A stretch of DNA of 64,000 nucleotides from Kitasatospora kifunensis (lineage in GTDB: Bacteria > Actinomycetota > Actinomycetes > Streptomycetales > Streptomycetaceae), in the NCBI RefSeq assembly GCF_014203855.1, contig NZ_JACHJV010000001.1, positions 682,001 to 746,000 on the forward strand. Direction: 5' to 3'. This document shows positions 1 to 8,540 of this stretch, one piece after another (within the stretch, counting starts at the first letter, position 1; each line of letters opens with the position of its first letter). Made by a program: the position numbers and the translations under genes. The notes under the pieces are model-generated. The model saw nothing but the letters and a program-made list of their open reading frames with translations, was not told the DNA's origin and ran no database searches.

Positions 1-41
1 TGTCGTGGATTGCTCCACTCCCCGTAGCATGCTCTCGTTCA

Positions 42-85
42 GCGAGCTCATGCAAGTGCCCTCCAGTGCAATTGCATGAGCTCGC
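42..85. promoter_or_regulatory. 14-bp perfect inverted repeat upstream of Scr1-type regulator
   Basis: The arms GCGAGCTCATGCAA (42-55) and TTGCATGAGCTCGC (72-85) are exact reverse complements separated by 16 nt, and the right arm is part of a second small palindrome TGCAATTGCA (68-77). The repeat lies about 70 bp before the regulator start and is not followed by a T run, so an operator, perhaps for autoregulation, is more likely than a terminator. That function is inferred from position and symmetry only. Confidence 0.5.
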
Positions 86-154
86 AAGAGTCTTGTGACC
101 GCGGAAGGAGGTGGCAGACTGTGACCCAACGTCAACCGACAAGGAGCGACCAGC

Positions 155-1015
155 ATGGACAGTCCGACCGTGCTTCGGCGTAGGCTCGGCTCCGAGCTGC
201 GCCGACTGCGCGAGCGGGCAGGGCTCCAGGCCAAGGAAACTGCCGGCGCCCTTGGGTTCAGCCCGGCCAAGGTCTCAAGGATCGAGTCGGGCCGCATCAC
301 GCTGAAGGAAACAGATGTCCGCGCCCTGCTGGAGCTCTACGGCGTCACAGATGAGACGGATCTGCGGCAGTTCATTTCGCTCGCCCGACAGAGCACACAG
401 CGTGGCTGGTGGCACGATTACGGGGACGCCCTACCCGAGTGGTTCCAGACCTACGTTGGCCTTGAAGGAGACGCATCGCGCATCCGAGCCTACGAGACCG
501 AGCTGATCCCAGGGATCCTGCAAATCCCGGACTATGCGCGCGCCATGTTCCGCATCTCGCCGTCGGCACAACCGGAGGACGAGATAGAGCGCCGAGTTAA
601 ATTCCGCATGCAGCGGCAAGAGATTTTTCATCGCCCGGACCCGCCAGCGGTCCACGCGATCCTCAGCGAGGCAGCCTTCAGGCGCCCGGTAGGCGGCCCG
701 GATGTCATGAGCGCCCAGGTTCAGAACCTTGTTGAGCTGGCCGAACGCCCACACATCACGATCCAGGTCCTCCCGTTCACTGCCGGGACGCATCCCTCGA
801 TGAGCATGGCTTTCCATATTCTTTCTTTCTCGGACGTGCCGGGCGATATCGTCTACGTTGAAGCATTGACGAGCAGCCTGTACATCGAGAAAGAGTCGGA
901 CATCGCACGCCATGAGCTCGTTTTTGAGCAACTGGTAGCGTCTGCGATGACCCCGGGGCAATCCGTCTCCTGGATGCATGAGCTAGCAATGGAAGGGTAC
1001 GGACATGGCGGCTGA
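155..1015 (+). CDS. Scr1-family helix-turn-helix regulator (XRE HTH + DUF5753)
   Basis: Cytoplasmic DNA-binding protein of 286 aa. Residues about 8-60 form an XRE/lambda-type helix-turn-helix (LGSELRRLRERAGL, then FSPAKVSRIESGR). The rest is the DUF5753 domain typical of the actinomycete Scr1 family, with the landmarks YETELIPGILQIPDYAR and ITIQVLPFTAG. Members are usually paired with a small DUF397 protein, and that partner overlaps its 3' end here. Family members are linked to development and antibiotic production, but the target of this one cannot be told. The ATG at 155 follows AAGGAGCGACCAGC, a reasonable ribosome site. A strong inverted repeat lies just upstream and may be its operator. 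A second such pair sits at 35.4-36.4 kb. Confidence 0.9.
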   Translation: MDSPTVLRRRLGSELRRLRERAGLQAKETAGALGFSPAKVSRIESGRITLKETDVRALLELYGVTDETDLRQFISLARQSTQRGWWHDYGDALPEWFQTYVGLEGDASRIRAYETELIPGILQIPDYARAMFRISPSAQPEDEIERRVKFRMQRQEIFHRPDPPAVHAILSEAAFRRPVGGPDVMSAQVQNLVELAERPHITIQVLPFTAGTHPSMSMAFHILSFSDVPGDIVYVEALTSSLYIEKESDIARHELVFEQLVASAMTPGQSVSWMHELAMEGYGHGG

Positions 1016-1208
1016 CATGACGTGGCGCAAAAGCAGCTTCAGCGGCAGCGAGGGTGGCAACTGCGTTGAAGTAGCTGACGGCATCACTGACGCCGTGCCG
1101 GTACGGGACAGCAAGGACCCGCACGGGCCCGCGCTGGTCTTCCGGGCCGACGCATGGCGAGCGTTCGTGACCGGGCTGCGCGCAGGAGACTTCCCCGCCA
1201 GCTCCTGA
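1005..1208 (+). CDS. DUF397 domain protein, partner of the Scr1-type regulator
   Basis: Small cytoplasmic protein of 67 aa with the DUF397 hallmarks: WRKSSFSGSEGGNCVEV near the start, VRDSKDPHGPAL in the middle, and an aromatic end (WRAFVTGLRAGDF). DUF397 proteins are encoded next to Scr1-type regulators throughout Streptomyces and are thought to modulate them. The start overlaps the end of the regulator gene by 11 nt, so the two are translationally coupled. A second in-frame ATG at 1017 could be the true start, giving 63 aa. Confidence 0.88.
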   Translation: MAADMTWRKSSFSGSEGGNCVEVADGITDAVPVRDSKDPHGPALVFRADAWRAFVTGLRAGDFPASS

Positions 1209-1255
1209 TTCGCCACCCGAGGTGACCGATCTGCCGACCCGTCTACCATCGCCGG

Positions 1256-1819
1256 ATGGTGACCGTACTGGTGAACGGACTCCCCGGGGCCGGGAAGACG
1301 ACTCTCGCTCAGGCCCTGGCACGGGAGTTGAAGCTGCCGCTGTTCAGCAAGGACGCGGTCAAGGAGACACTGGCCGACACCCTCGGGACGCAACTCGCGA
1401 TCGGTACCACCGCACATGAGTGGAGCAACGCCCTGGGGAGCGCCGCCGCTGAGACGTTGTGGACGCTGTTGGCGTTCGCACCCGACGGTGCCGTGCTGGA
1501 GAGCCCGTGGCTGGCCCACGTGCGTCAGTTCGCGATCGCCGGTCTCGCCCGGGCCGGCGTGAAGGAGGTCCAGGAGGTCTGGTGCGACGCACCGTTGGAG
1601 GTCGCGCGGCACCGGTTCGCCGAGCGGGCCGCGAGCCGGCACCCCATACACCTCGATGACCAACAGCAGGCCGAGGAGCGATGGGAGTTGTGGAGCAGGA
1701 TGGCCCGACCACTGGGCCTCGGGCCGGTGCATCATGTTGACACGACCCGACCGGTGGACATCCCTCAGCTCGCGAAGCAGATCATCGAAGCAGCTGGCGA
1801 GGGCCGCCCATGCACTTGA
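1256..1819 (+). CDS. P-loop AAA-type small-molecule kinase-like protein
   Basis: Protein of 187 aa that opens with a Walker A motif, VNGLPGAGKTTLAQALA, at residues about 4-20. This is the layout of the small-molecule/nucleotide kinase group of P-loop enzymes (AAA_33-like). KDAVKETLADTLG follows, as in phosphotransferases with a lid, and the RHRFAERAASRHP region supplies basic lid residues. No signal peptide or membrane segment is present. The substrate is unknown. The gene lies alone between the regulator pair and a broken reductase gene and overlaps the region in front of that gene, so the two may once have been co-transcribed. Fold confidence is good; function is unassigned. Confidence 0.75.
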   Translation: MVTVLVNGLPGAGKTTLAQALARELKLPLFSKDAVKETLADTLGTQLAIGTTAHEWSNALGSAAAETLWTLLAFAPDGAVLESPWLAHVRQFAIAGLARAGVKEVQEVWCDAPLEVARHRFAERAASRHPIHLDDQQQAEERWELWSRMARPLGLGPVHHVDTTRPVDIPQLAKQIIEAAGEGRPCT

Positions 1820-1836
1820 GAGAAACGGATCTCGCG

Positions 1837-2345
1837 ATGGCCGACCGTCCCTTCGTCCTGTTGAGCGTTGCCACCTCGGTGGACGGCTACATCGACGACA
1901 CCTCGCCCCAGCGCCTGCTGCTGTCGAACGCCGAGGACTTCGACCGGGTCGACCAGGTGCGCGCGGAGTCGGACGCCATCCTCATCGGCGGCAACACCTT
2001 GCGCAGGGACAACCCGCGCCTGCCCTGAACGGCCTGGCGGACGTCGTCAGCACCGGCGGGACGGTGGACTTCAAGGCGATGCTGGAGGACCTCGCCACCC
2101 GTGGGGTCAAGCGGCTCATGGTGGAGGGCGGTGGCCAGCTCCACACCCAGTTCCTGTCCCAGGGGCTGGCGGACGAGGTGCATCTCGCGGTGGCACCGCT
2201 GCTGGTCGGGGAGGCCGGCGCACCGCGCTTCGTCCACCCGGCCGAGTTCCCCGGCGGCAGCAACCGGCGGATGAGGCTGCTCGACGCCCGGACGGTCGGC
2301 GACGTGGTGGTGCTGCGCTACGCTCCGAAGGAGTACTCCGCCTGA
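1837..2345 (+). pseudogene. RibD C-terminal/dihydrofolate-reductase-like protein, internally deleted and frameshifted
   Basis: The N-terminal part reads MADRPFVLLSVATSVDGYID with AILIGGNTLRRDNPRL, the start of a RibD_C (bacterial DHFR-like, NADPH-dependent reductase) domain, and then hits a stop at 2028. Immediately after, in another frame, the C-terminal half continues (DVVSTGGTVDFKAML, KRLMVEGGGQLHTQFL) to 2345. The two pieces together are about 55-60 residues shorter than an intact domain, so a deletion spanning the strand between DNPRL and the TGG motif, with loss of frame at about 2027-2031, explains the structure. The ATG at 1837 is chosen because family proteins begin near this position. 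The gene is probably non-functional. Confidence 0.75.
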
Positions 2346-2525
2346 GCCGTGGGCGAGCGCAGTAGCCGCAGATGCGGCCGAACCACCGCTCACCATCGGT
2401 GTGTGGCTGCACTCCCTCAGCTCCCCTTCTCAGCTGCAACCGGCAGGGGCCGCACGGCCATTCCGCGCAAGGAGTGACAACGGAAACAGCTGGCCCAACG
2501 CCTTGCCGGCTGCCAGACTCGCTCC

Positions 2526-3338
2526 GTGCGGGTGATCATCGAGGATATGGCCGACCGGCTGGCCGAGGTGCCGGGTGTAGTGGGAGTCATGCTCGGCGGC
2601 AGCCGGGCGCGTGGGGAGCACCGGCCGGAATCGGACTGGGACCTCGGCGTCTACTACCGTGGCGGGCTCGATCTCGCCGCGTTGCGCGCGCTGGCCGGGC
2701 CCGAGGTGGAGGTGACCGGCCCCGGTGGCTGGGGGCCTTGGGTGAACGGTGGTGCATGGCTGCGGGTTGACGGCGTGGCGGTGGACTGGATCCTGCGGGA
2801 CCTGGACCGGGTGGAGCGGGTGTGGGCCCACTGCCGCGAGGGCCGGTATGACGTGGGCGTCCAGGCGGGGCATCCGCTTGGCTTCTGGTCGCCCTGCTAT
2901 GCGGGCGAGGTGGCGCTCGGTCAGGTGCTGTCCGACCCGACCGGCGAGCTGACGGACCTTCGGCGGCGGACCGCGACCTACCCCGAGCCGTTGCGGGCGG
3001 CACTCACGGCCGGTGCCTGGGAGGCGGAGTTCCTGGTCGGCGCCGCAGCGAAGGGCGCGGCGCGGGCGGACACGCTGTATGTCTCGCTCTGCCTGTCCCG
3101 GGCCGTCGGTGTGCTGGTGCAGGCGATGTTCGCCGAGGATCGGCGTTGGTGCCTCAACGAGAAGGGCGCACTGGCCGTCGCCGAGACACTGCCGGTCGCG
3201 CCGACCGGCTTCGGCCCGCGAGTGCGCGGTCTGCTGGGGGCGCTCGGCGAGGATGCCGAGAGGCTGGCGGCGACGGTGACCGACGCGCGGGTGCTGGTCG
3301 AGGAGACCCTGGCCGCGCTGACGAACCACACGAGGTAG
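2526..3338 (+). CDS. MNT-type nucleotidyltransferase domain protein
   Basis: Protein of 270 aa from a GTG start. Residues about 17-40 carry the classic nucleotidyltransferase signature MLGGSRARGEHRPESDWDLG, that is GS-X10-DxD, where the two aspartates bind metal. A third acidic residue is plausible at VAVDWILRDLDRVE. The C-terminal half is helical and resembles the substrate-binding part of aminoglycoside/kanamycin nucleotidyltransferase-like proteins. The likely activity is transfer of a nucleotide to a small molecule or protein; the substrate is unknown. Resistance is possible but not shown. It is convergent with the M20 peptidase gene, with only 13 bp between the ends. Confidence 0.75.
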   Translation: MRVIIEDMADRLAEVPGVVGVMLGGSRARGEHRPESDWDLGVYYRGGLDLAALRALAGPEVEVTGPGGWGPWVNGGAWLRVDGVAVDWILRDLDRVERVWAHCREGRYDVGVQAGHPLGFWSPCYAGEVALGQVLSDPTGELTDLRRRTATYPEPLRAALTAGAWEAEFLVGAAAKGAARADTLYVSLCLSRAVGVLVQAMFAEDRRWCLNEKGALAVAETLPVAPTGFGPRVRGLLGALGEDAERLAATVTDARVLVEETLAALTNHTR

Positions 3339-3351
3339 GACAGCACGGCGG

Positions 3352-4482
3352 TCATGCCGGCTCCTTGCACAGCTCGGCCACCAGCTCGCCCACCAGGGCG
3401 GCCCGGCGCGGCAGTTCGGCGACGATCACGTGCTCGTGGTCGGCGTGTGCGCCGCCGCCGACCGCGCCGAGGCCGTCCAGGGTGGGTGCCCCGGCGCCGG
3501 CGGTCAGGTTGCCGTCCGAGCCGCCGCCGACCGCGACGCCCCGCAGCTGTCCGAAGCCGAGCTCGCCGTAGAGGCGACCGGCCCGGGCGAACAGGGCGGC
3601 CGACGAAGTCGCTTGCAGCGGCGGCCGGTCGGGCCCTCCGGACAGCCGCAGTTCGGCGCCCGGCAGCACCGGGGTGAGCGCGCGCATCGCGGCGTCGACC
3701 CGCTGCTGCTCGGCGGCGGTCTCCACCCGGACGTCGACCAGCAGCAGCGCCGAGTCGGGCACGGTGTTGCGGGTGGTCCCCGCGGTGGCCACCGTCGGCG
3801 TCACCGTGGTGCCCACCGCGAGGTCGGCGATGTCGGCCAGGGCGAGGACCTGGTGGGCCAGTTCGATGGTCGCGTTGACTCCCCGCTGCGGCTCAAGGCC
3901 CGCGTGGGCAGCCCGCCCGGCGATCGTCAGGTCGTAGAGCGAAGCGCCCTTGCGCTCGGTCTTCAGCGCACCCCACTCGCTGGCCTCCAGCACCAGGACG
4001 GCGCCCGCGCGGCGCGCCTCGGCCTCGATGAGCGCGCGCGAGGAGATCGAGCCGACCTCCTCGTCGCTGGTGGCCAGCACGGTCACGCCGTCCAGGTCGT
4101 CCAACACGGAGAGCGCGTGGAAGAGTTGGACCAGTCCGGCCTTCATGTCGAAGCAGCCGGGCCCGGTGAGCCTGCCGTCGGCGACCGCGAACGGGTGGGT
4201 GAGCAGCGAGCCGATCGGCCAGACGGTGTCGAAGTGGCCGAGCAGCAGGACCTTGCTCCTGGCGTCTGCCGAGCCGAAGCGCCAGCGCAGACTGGGGCGC
4301 CCTGCGCTGAAAAGCCACTCGGGTGCCTGGCCGGTCAGCCGGGTGCCGAGGGCCGCGACGATCTCCGCGCACTTCGCGACGGCGGCCAGATCCGCGGTGG
4401 GCGACTCGGCGACGATCAACTCCTCGATGTCGTCGATGATCTGTGGTAACCGAGCGGCCAGGCCGGTGGCGATCGAAGCCAT
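3352..4482 (-). CDS. M20 family metallopeptidase (carboxypeptidase G2/ArgE-like)
   Basis: Protein of 376 aa with the M20 zinc-peptidase layout: the first metal motif LLGHFDTVWP near residue 80, GCFDMKAG near 110 supplying the bridging aspartate, and ATSDEEVGS near 140 with the catalytic Glu and a metal-binding Glu. An internal dimerisation domain follows (the GRAAHAGLEPQRGVNA region), and the end carries ADHEHV with the last metal-binding His. No signal peptide is seen, so it is cytosolic. Such enzymes remove a terminal residue or an N-acyl group from peptides or amino acids. The start is 3 nt from the stop of the serine hydrolase gene, so they are co-transcribed and probably act on related substrates. 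Confidence 0.88.
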   Translation of the reverse strand: MASIATGLAARLPQIIDDIEELIVAESPTADLAAVAKCAEIVAALGTRLTGQAPEWLFSAGRPSLRWRFGSADARSKVLLLGHFDTVWPIGSLLTHPFAVADGRLTGPGCFDMKAGLVQLFHALSVLDDLDGVTVLATSDEEVGSISSRALIEAEARRAGAVLVLEASEWGALKTERKGASLYDLTIAGRAAHAGLEPQRGVNATIELAHQVLALADIADLAVGTTVTPTVATAGTTRNTVPDSALLLVDVRVETAAEQQRVDAAMRALTPVLPGAELRLSGGPDRPPLQATSSAALFARAGRLYGELGFGQLRGVAVGGGSDGNLTAGAGAPTLDGLGAVGGGAHADHEHVIVAELPRRAALVGELVAELCKEPA

Positions 4483-4485
4483 CGG

Positions 4486-5874
4486 TCAGCCCACCTTCGG
4501 GTTGGTCCGGACGCCGTAGTGCAGGTAGCGCGAGCCGTCCGGCAGGGTGTAGAAGACGAGTGCGCTCCAACTCCCCTTGCCGTCCCGGTCGATCACGTAG
4601 GAGCCGGGCGCCAGCGGGTGCATGACCCACTCCTGCTCCACCTTCTCGACCAGCTTAGCCAGTTCGCCGCTGAACCGGGTACGCACGATCAGCTCGCCGT
4701 CCCGCTGGAAGACCTCGGTGCGCATGGAGGTGCGCTCGTACACGCCGACGATGTCGGCCGGATCGGTGGCCACCGGATGGTCGGCGGGCGCGATCGGGGC
4801 CGGCATCGCGAGGCCGGCCAGCTCGGCGAAGACCTCCCGGTACAGGTCCCGGTAGAGGCCCCTGGAGCTGCCGCCGTTGGTGAGCAGGCAGACCGCCAAC
4901 TCCTCGTCCGGCAGCACCCGCAGGAAGGCGTCCTGCCCGATGGTGGAGCCGTCGTGCCCGTAGAGCCAGCGGCCGTCCCACTCCTCGAGCATCCAGCCCA
5001 GGCCCCAGGCATCGCCGAACGTGTACCGGTCGGGCAGCTCCACCTGCCTGGTCCGCATGGCCTCGGCGCTCTGGGCCGACAGCAGCCGGCCGCCCTCGTC
5101 GGCGACGCCGCCGTCCAGGTGCAGGCGGGCGAAGGTCAGCAGGTCGCGCGCGGTGGAACAGATCAGCCCGGCCGGACCGGCGTTGCGCATCAGCATCCAC
5201 TGCGGGGCCACCCTGGCCGGGGTGCCCAGGTGTCCGGCGGCGGCCCTGAAGCGCAGCACCTCCTCCGGCAGGGTGGCGGTGCGGGTCAGACCGAGCGGCT
5301 CGTACAGGCGCCGACGCATCAGCTCGTCCCAGGGCAGCCCGGTGACCCGCTCCAGCACGTAACCCAGCAGCGAGAAGCCGGCGTTGCAGTAGGAGAAGGT
5401 CGCGCCCAGCGGGTGGATGGCGTCGACCTCGGCGAGCAGCGCCGCGAACCGCTCCAGGCAGTCGTCGCCGCGGCCGGTGTCGACGAAGACGTCACCGTCG
5501 ATTCCACTGGTGTGCGTGAGTATGTGACGAAGCGTCAAATTGAGGGTGAGCTCCTCGCTGACGACGCGCAGCTCGGGCAGCAGTTCGAGGACCGGGGCGT
5601 CGAGGTCGAGCACGCCCTCGTCGACCAGCGTCATCGCCACGGTGGTCGTGTAGACCTTGGAGATCGAGCCGATCTGCCAGACGGTGTCGGGGGTGGCTTC
5701 GATCCGCTCGTCGGCGTTGGCCAGGCCCGCGGCGGCCTCGATCAGGCGGCCGCGGTGCCAGATGCCGAGCGTGGCGCCGGGGACCGAGTGACGGACCGTC
5801 AACTCAGCGAGCCGGTAGGTCCAGTGGTCGGCGTCGCGGGTGGGGGCGGGCGTGGGGTCGGCGGTTGCGCTCAT
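4486..5874 (-). CDS. Beta-lactamase-fold (class C-like) serine hydrolase
   Basis: Protein of 462 aa. The ATG at 5874 is preceded by AGGAGGTCTCAGC, a strong ribosome site; the open frame extends further upstream but that part overlaps the MMPL gene and is not credible. Motifs of the class C beta-lactamase/DD-peptidase family are clear: SISK (catalytic Ser and Lys, in QIGSISKVY), YCN (the Y-x-N motif), and YGHDGSTIG as the third motif. A C-terminal lipocalin-like extension follows from about residue 365. No signal peptide is visible, which is unusual for a cell-wall enzyme and points to an intracellular esterase or amidase/peptidase role. It sits between an MMPL exporter and an M20 peptidase in one minus-strand unit. 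Confidence 0.85.
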   Translation of the reverse strand: MSATADPTPAPTRDADHWTYRLAELTVRHSVPGATLGIWHRGRLIEAAAGLANADERIEATPDTVWQIGSISKVYTTTVAMTLVDEGVLDLDAPVLELLPELRVVSEELTLNLTLRHILTHTSGIDGDVFVDTGRGDDCLERFAALLAEVDAIHPLGATFSYCNAGFSLLGYVLERVTGLPWDELMRRRLYEPLGLTRTATLPEEVLRFRAAAGHLGTPARVAPQWMLMRNAGPAGLICSTARDLLTFARLHLDGGVADEGGRLLSAQSAEAMRTRQVELPDRYTFGDAWGLGWMLEEWDGRWLYGHDGSTIGQDAFLRVLPDEELAVCLLTNGGSSRGLYRDLYREVFAELAGLAMPAPIAPADHPVATDPADIVGVYERTSMRTEVFQRDGELIVRTRFSGELAKLVEKVEQEWVMHPLAPGSYVIDRDGKGSWSALVFYTLPDGSRYLHYGVRTNPKVG

Positions 5875-5944
5875 GCTGAGACCTCCTGGTGGTCGGTGAC
5901 TGGTGTGGTCAGTAGTCAGTGTGCTCGGTGACCCGGGCGCCGGG

Positions 5945-8269
5945 TCAGTGGTCGGTCGTCTTGGTCCAGTACGGGTCGGCGTCCGAGCCCGGGTACTGGT
6001 ACTGGTACTGGTACGAATCCGGGTGCGGGTAGTGGCGCTGGTACGCGTAGGAGTCGGCGTCCGGCTCCAACTCCGGTGCGTGCTGGCGGTGCTGCGGCTG
6101 GCGGTGGTTTTCCGCGCGGCCCGGGCGGACCGGCCACCACAGGCTACGGCCCAGCAGCGCCGCCAGCGCGGGCACCAGCACGATCGAGAGCAGGAAGGCG
6201 GAGAGCAGGATGCCGAGCCCCGTCGCGAAGCCGACCTGCTGGGTCCCCGGCGAGGGGGTGACGGCGAGGCTGCCGAAGGAGCCGGCCAGCACCAGGCCCG
6301 CCGTCGCGATGGCGGGCGCGGTGTGCCGCACCGCACGGGCCACCGCCTTGCGGGCCGACCCCGGCCGCTCCATCTCCTCCCGGATCCGGTCACTGATCAG
6401 GATGTTGTAGTCGGTGCCCAGCGCGACCACGAAGAGGAAGAGCACCAGCGGGAGGGTGAAGGTGACGCCCGGCTTGTTCATCGCGTGCTGGAACACCAGG
6501 GTGGCCGCGCCCAGGGTGGCCACGAAGCCGAGGCCGACCGAGACCATCAGGACCATCGGCGCCAACAGGCTGCGCAGCAGCAGGATCAGGATCACCGCGA
6601 TCAGCCCGGCCGCCACCGGGAAGACCAGCCGCAGGTCGTGGTCGACGGCGGTGGAGACGTCGGCGAAGATGGCCGGCGTGCCGCCCACGTGTGCCTCCAG
6701 GCCGGTGGGCGTGAACTTGGCGACTGCCGCTCGCAACGGCCCCGAGACCAGGTCACGGGCCTGCTGGGACTGCGAGTCGGCGGTCAGGAAGAGGTCGATC
6801 CGGGCCGCCTGCGCGTCCTCGCTGAGCACCGGCTTCGCCACCTGGCCGACCCCGCCCACCTGGCCGAGCTCGTGCGTCAGACCCTCCAGGGCACCGGCGT
6901 CGAGCTTGCCGCCGCCCTTGGCCTCGACGTAGACGCTGGTCGGGTCGCAGACCCCGGCGGGCAGGGCGCGGGAGATCTCGGCGGCGGTGACCTGGGCGGC
7001 GGTGCGCGGGCCGCCGCCGCCCATGCCGTAGTCCATCTTGATCCCGACCAGCCCGGCGCCGAGTGCGCCCAGCAGGGCGAGGCTGGCCACGATCATGGCC
7101 AGCGGCCGCCGTGCCACCAGGTCGCCGAAGCGGGCGGCCGCACCCTCGCGGGGCTCGCGCGTCAGGGCCCGTGAGGGCCAGAAGAGCCCCCGCCCGCAGG
7201 CCGACAGCACGGCCGGCATCAGGGTGAGGCTGGCCAGCAGCATGACCAGGACCGAAACCGCGATGGCGGGGCCGAGCACCCGGAACTGTCCGAAGGTGGC
7301 CACCCCGAGCGTGGCGAAGGCGGCGACGATGGTCAGCGCGGCCGAGGTGACGGCCGTGCCCACCCGCCCGCTCACCTCGGCTGCGGCGTCGCGGCGGTGC
7401 TGTTGGGGCCCGCGGCCGGTATCAGCCCGCAGGTGTTCACGGAAGCGGAACATCATGAAGAGGAAGTAGTCGATGCCGATGCCGAGCAGCACCACACCAA
7501 TCAGGCTGGGCACCGACGGGTCGAGCTTGATGCCGGTGAGCATCGCGACGCCGACCACCGCGCCGCTCGCCATGCCGCCGATGATCGACACCAGCAGCAG
7601 CGGCACCAGCGCCGCCAGAACGCTGCGGAAGACCAGCACGTGGATCAGCACGATCAGCCCGACCATGACGCCCGAGGCGACCGTCGACAGCGTCTTCGTG
7701 GAGTCGTCGGAGTCGATCTGATCGGCCAGCGAGCCGGTGAAGCCGGTGCGCATGCCGACGGTGGCGAGCTCGGCCCTGGCGCTGTTCCGAAACGCCCGGA
7801 AGGTGTCCTGCAGGCCCGGATCCGCGGAGTTCCCGGTCAGGTTGGCGGTCAGCAGCTCGAATGTCTTGTCCGGCGCCACCATGGCCGTGCTGACCTGGGG
7901 GGTCTGCGAGTAGTCGTGCTGCAGGGGCGGCGTGTCCTTGCTCTTGGGCATGGTGACCTTCAGCCGGCCCAGCTTCTCGGCCTCGGCGCTGATCTGCTGC
8001 TGGTCCGCGGCGGTCAGCACCTGGCCGTCCGTGCGGGCGACCAGCACGGTCACCGGGTTGGCGTCGGCCTTCGTGCCGAACCGGTCCTCGGCGATCTTCA
8101 TCGCGGCGGCCGAGTCGTAGCTCTTGGGCAGGAAGTCCGCCGTCTGAGTCTGGGTCACCCGGAACATCAACGCTTGACTCAGGATGGTCAGGCCTATCCC
8201 CAGGACCGCCCAGACGGCGATGACCTTCCACGGGTTTCTGCTGGAGAACCCGGTCAGGGCGCGGATCAC
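5945..8269 (-). CDS. MMPL family RND-type transporter
   Basis: Inner-membrane exporter of 774 aa. The GTG at 8269, with CGGAGGACATT just upstream, gives the expected MMPL N-terminus (MIRALTGFSSRNPWKVIAVW), whereas the longer open frame is not plausible. There are two halves, each with a membrane segment, a periplasmic loop and a block of five to six membrane segments; GIGIDYFLFMMFRFREHL in the first half and ALGTDYNILISDRIREEM in the second are the conserved proton-relay segments. The C-terminal tail is rich in Tyr, Gln and His (SYAYQRHYPHPDSYQYQ) and low in complexity. Such proteins export lipids, siderophores or secondary metabolites. Lying 3 kb from the NRPS cluster it could be its exporter; this is inferred. 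Confidence 0.9.
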   Translation of the reverse strand: MIRALTGFSSRNPWKVIAVWAVLGIGLTILSQALMFRVTQTQTADFLPKSYDSAAAMKIAEDRFGTKADANPVTVLVARTDGQVLTAADQQQISAEAEKLGRLKVTMPKSKDTPPLQHDYSQTPQVSTAMVAPDKTFELLTANLTGNSADPGLQDTFRAFRNSARAELATVGMRTGFTGSLADQIDSDDSTKTLSTVASGVMVGLIVLIHVLVFRSVLAALVPLLLVSIIGGMASGAVVGVAMLTGIKLDPSVPSLIGVVLLGIGIDYFLFMMFRFREHLRADTGRGPQQHRRDAAAEVSGRVGTAVTSAALTIVAAFATLGVATFGQFRVLGPAIAVSVLVMLLASLTLMPAVLSACGRGLFWPSRALTREPREGAAARFGDLVARRPLAMIVASLALLGALGAGLVGIKMDYGMGGGGPRTAAQVTAAEISRALPAGVCDPTSVYVEAKGGGKLDAGALEGLTHELGQVGGVGQVAKPVLSEDAQAARIDLFLTADSQSQQARDLVSGPLRAAVAKFTPTGLEAHVGGTPAIFADVSTAVDHDLRLVFPVAAGLIAVILILLLRSLLAPMVLMVSVGLGFVATLGAATLVFQHAMNKPGVTFTLPLVLFLFVVALGTDYNILISDRIREEMERPGSARKAVARAVRHTAPAIATAGLVLAGSFGSLAVTPSPGTQQVGFATGLGILLSAFLLSIVLVPALAALLGRSLWWPVRPGRAENHRQPQHRQHAPELEPDADSYAYQRHYPHPDSYQYQYQYPGSDADPYWTKTTDH

Positions 8270-8340
8270 AATGTCCTCCGTCGGTGGGGCAGTTGCCGGG
8301 GTCTCCCGGCCGATCTCCAGACCATCACGGCGCACCCCCC

Positions 8341-8367
8341 GTTCTCGTCCGAGCCCAGAACGAGAAC
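8341..8367. promoter_or_regulatory. Inverted repeat in divergent MMPL/kinase promoter region
   Basis: GTTCTCGT (8341-8348) and ACGAGAAC (8360-8367) are exact reverse complements 11 nt apart. They lie in the 271-bp region between the divergent MMPL and histidine kinase genes, beside a larger palindrome at 8396-8427. The spacing of about one and a half to two helical turns suits a dimeric regulator. No regulator for this site is identified in the window. Confidence 0.4.
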
Positions 8368-8395
8368 GCCACCGGGACCGGGGACCGGGACGGCC

Positions 8396-8427
8396 CCGGT
8401 GACCAGGACCCTGGTCCTGGTCACCGG
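8396..8427. promoter_or_regulatory. 15+15 bp perfect palindrome, candidate operator between MMPL and kinase genes
   Basis: CCGGTGACCAGGACC (8396-8410) and GGTCCTGGTCACCGG (8413-8427) are exact reverse complements separated only by CT. A hairpin with a 2-nt loop is sterically poor as an RNA terminator, so a DNA operator for a dimeric protein is more likely. It lies 127 bp before the MMPL start and 113 bp before the kinase start, where it could control both. TetR-type repressors often use such sites near efflux genes, but no TetR gene is seen in the window. Confidence 0.55.
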
Positions 8428-8540
8428 TCGGCTCCCGGTCCCTGACCAGGGCCGGTGCGCGGTGCGAGAATGGCTCGTGGACAACGGTCGCGACGCCCCG
8501 GCGAAGGCCCGGAGAGCCGACTGCGGGGAGGACCACCACC

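Noticed and set aside
5875..6393. N-terminal extension of the serine hydrolase
   Set aside because: Overlaps the MMPL coding sequence and is low-complexity Arg/Pro/Thr; ATG 5874 has a strong ribosome site.
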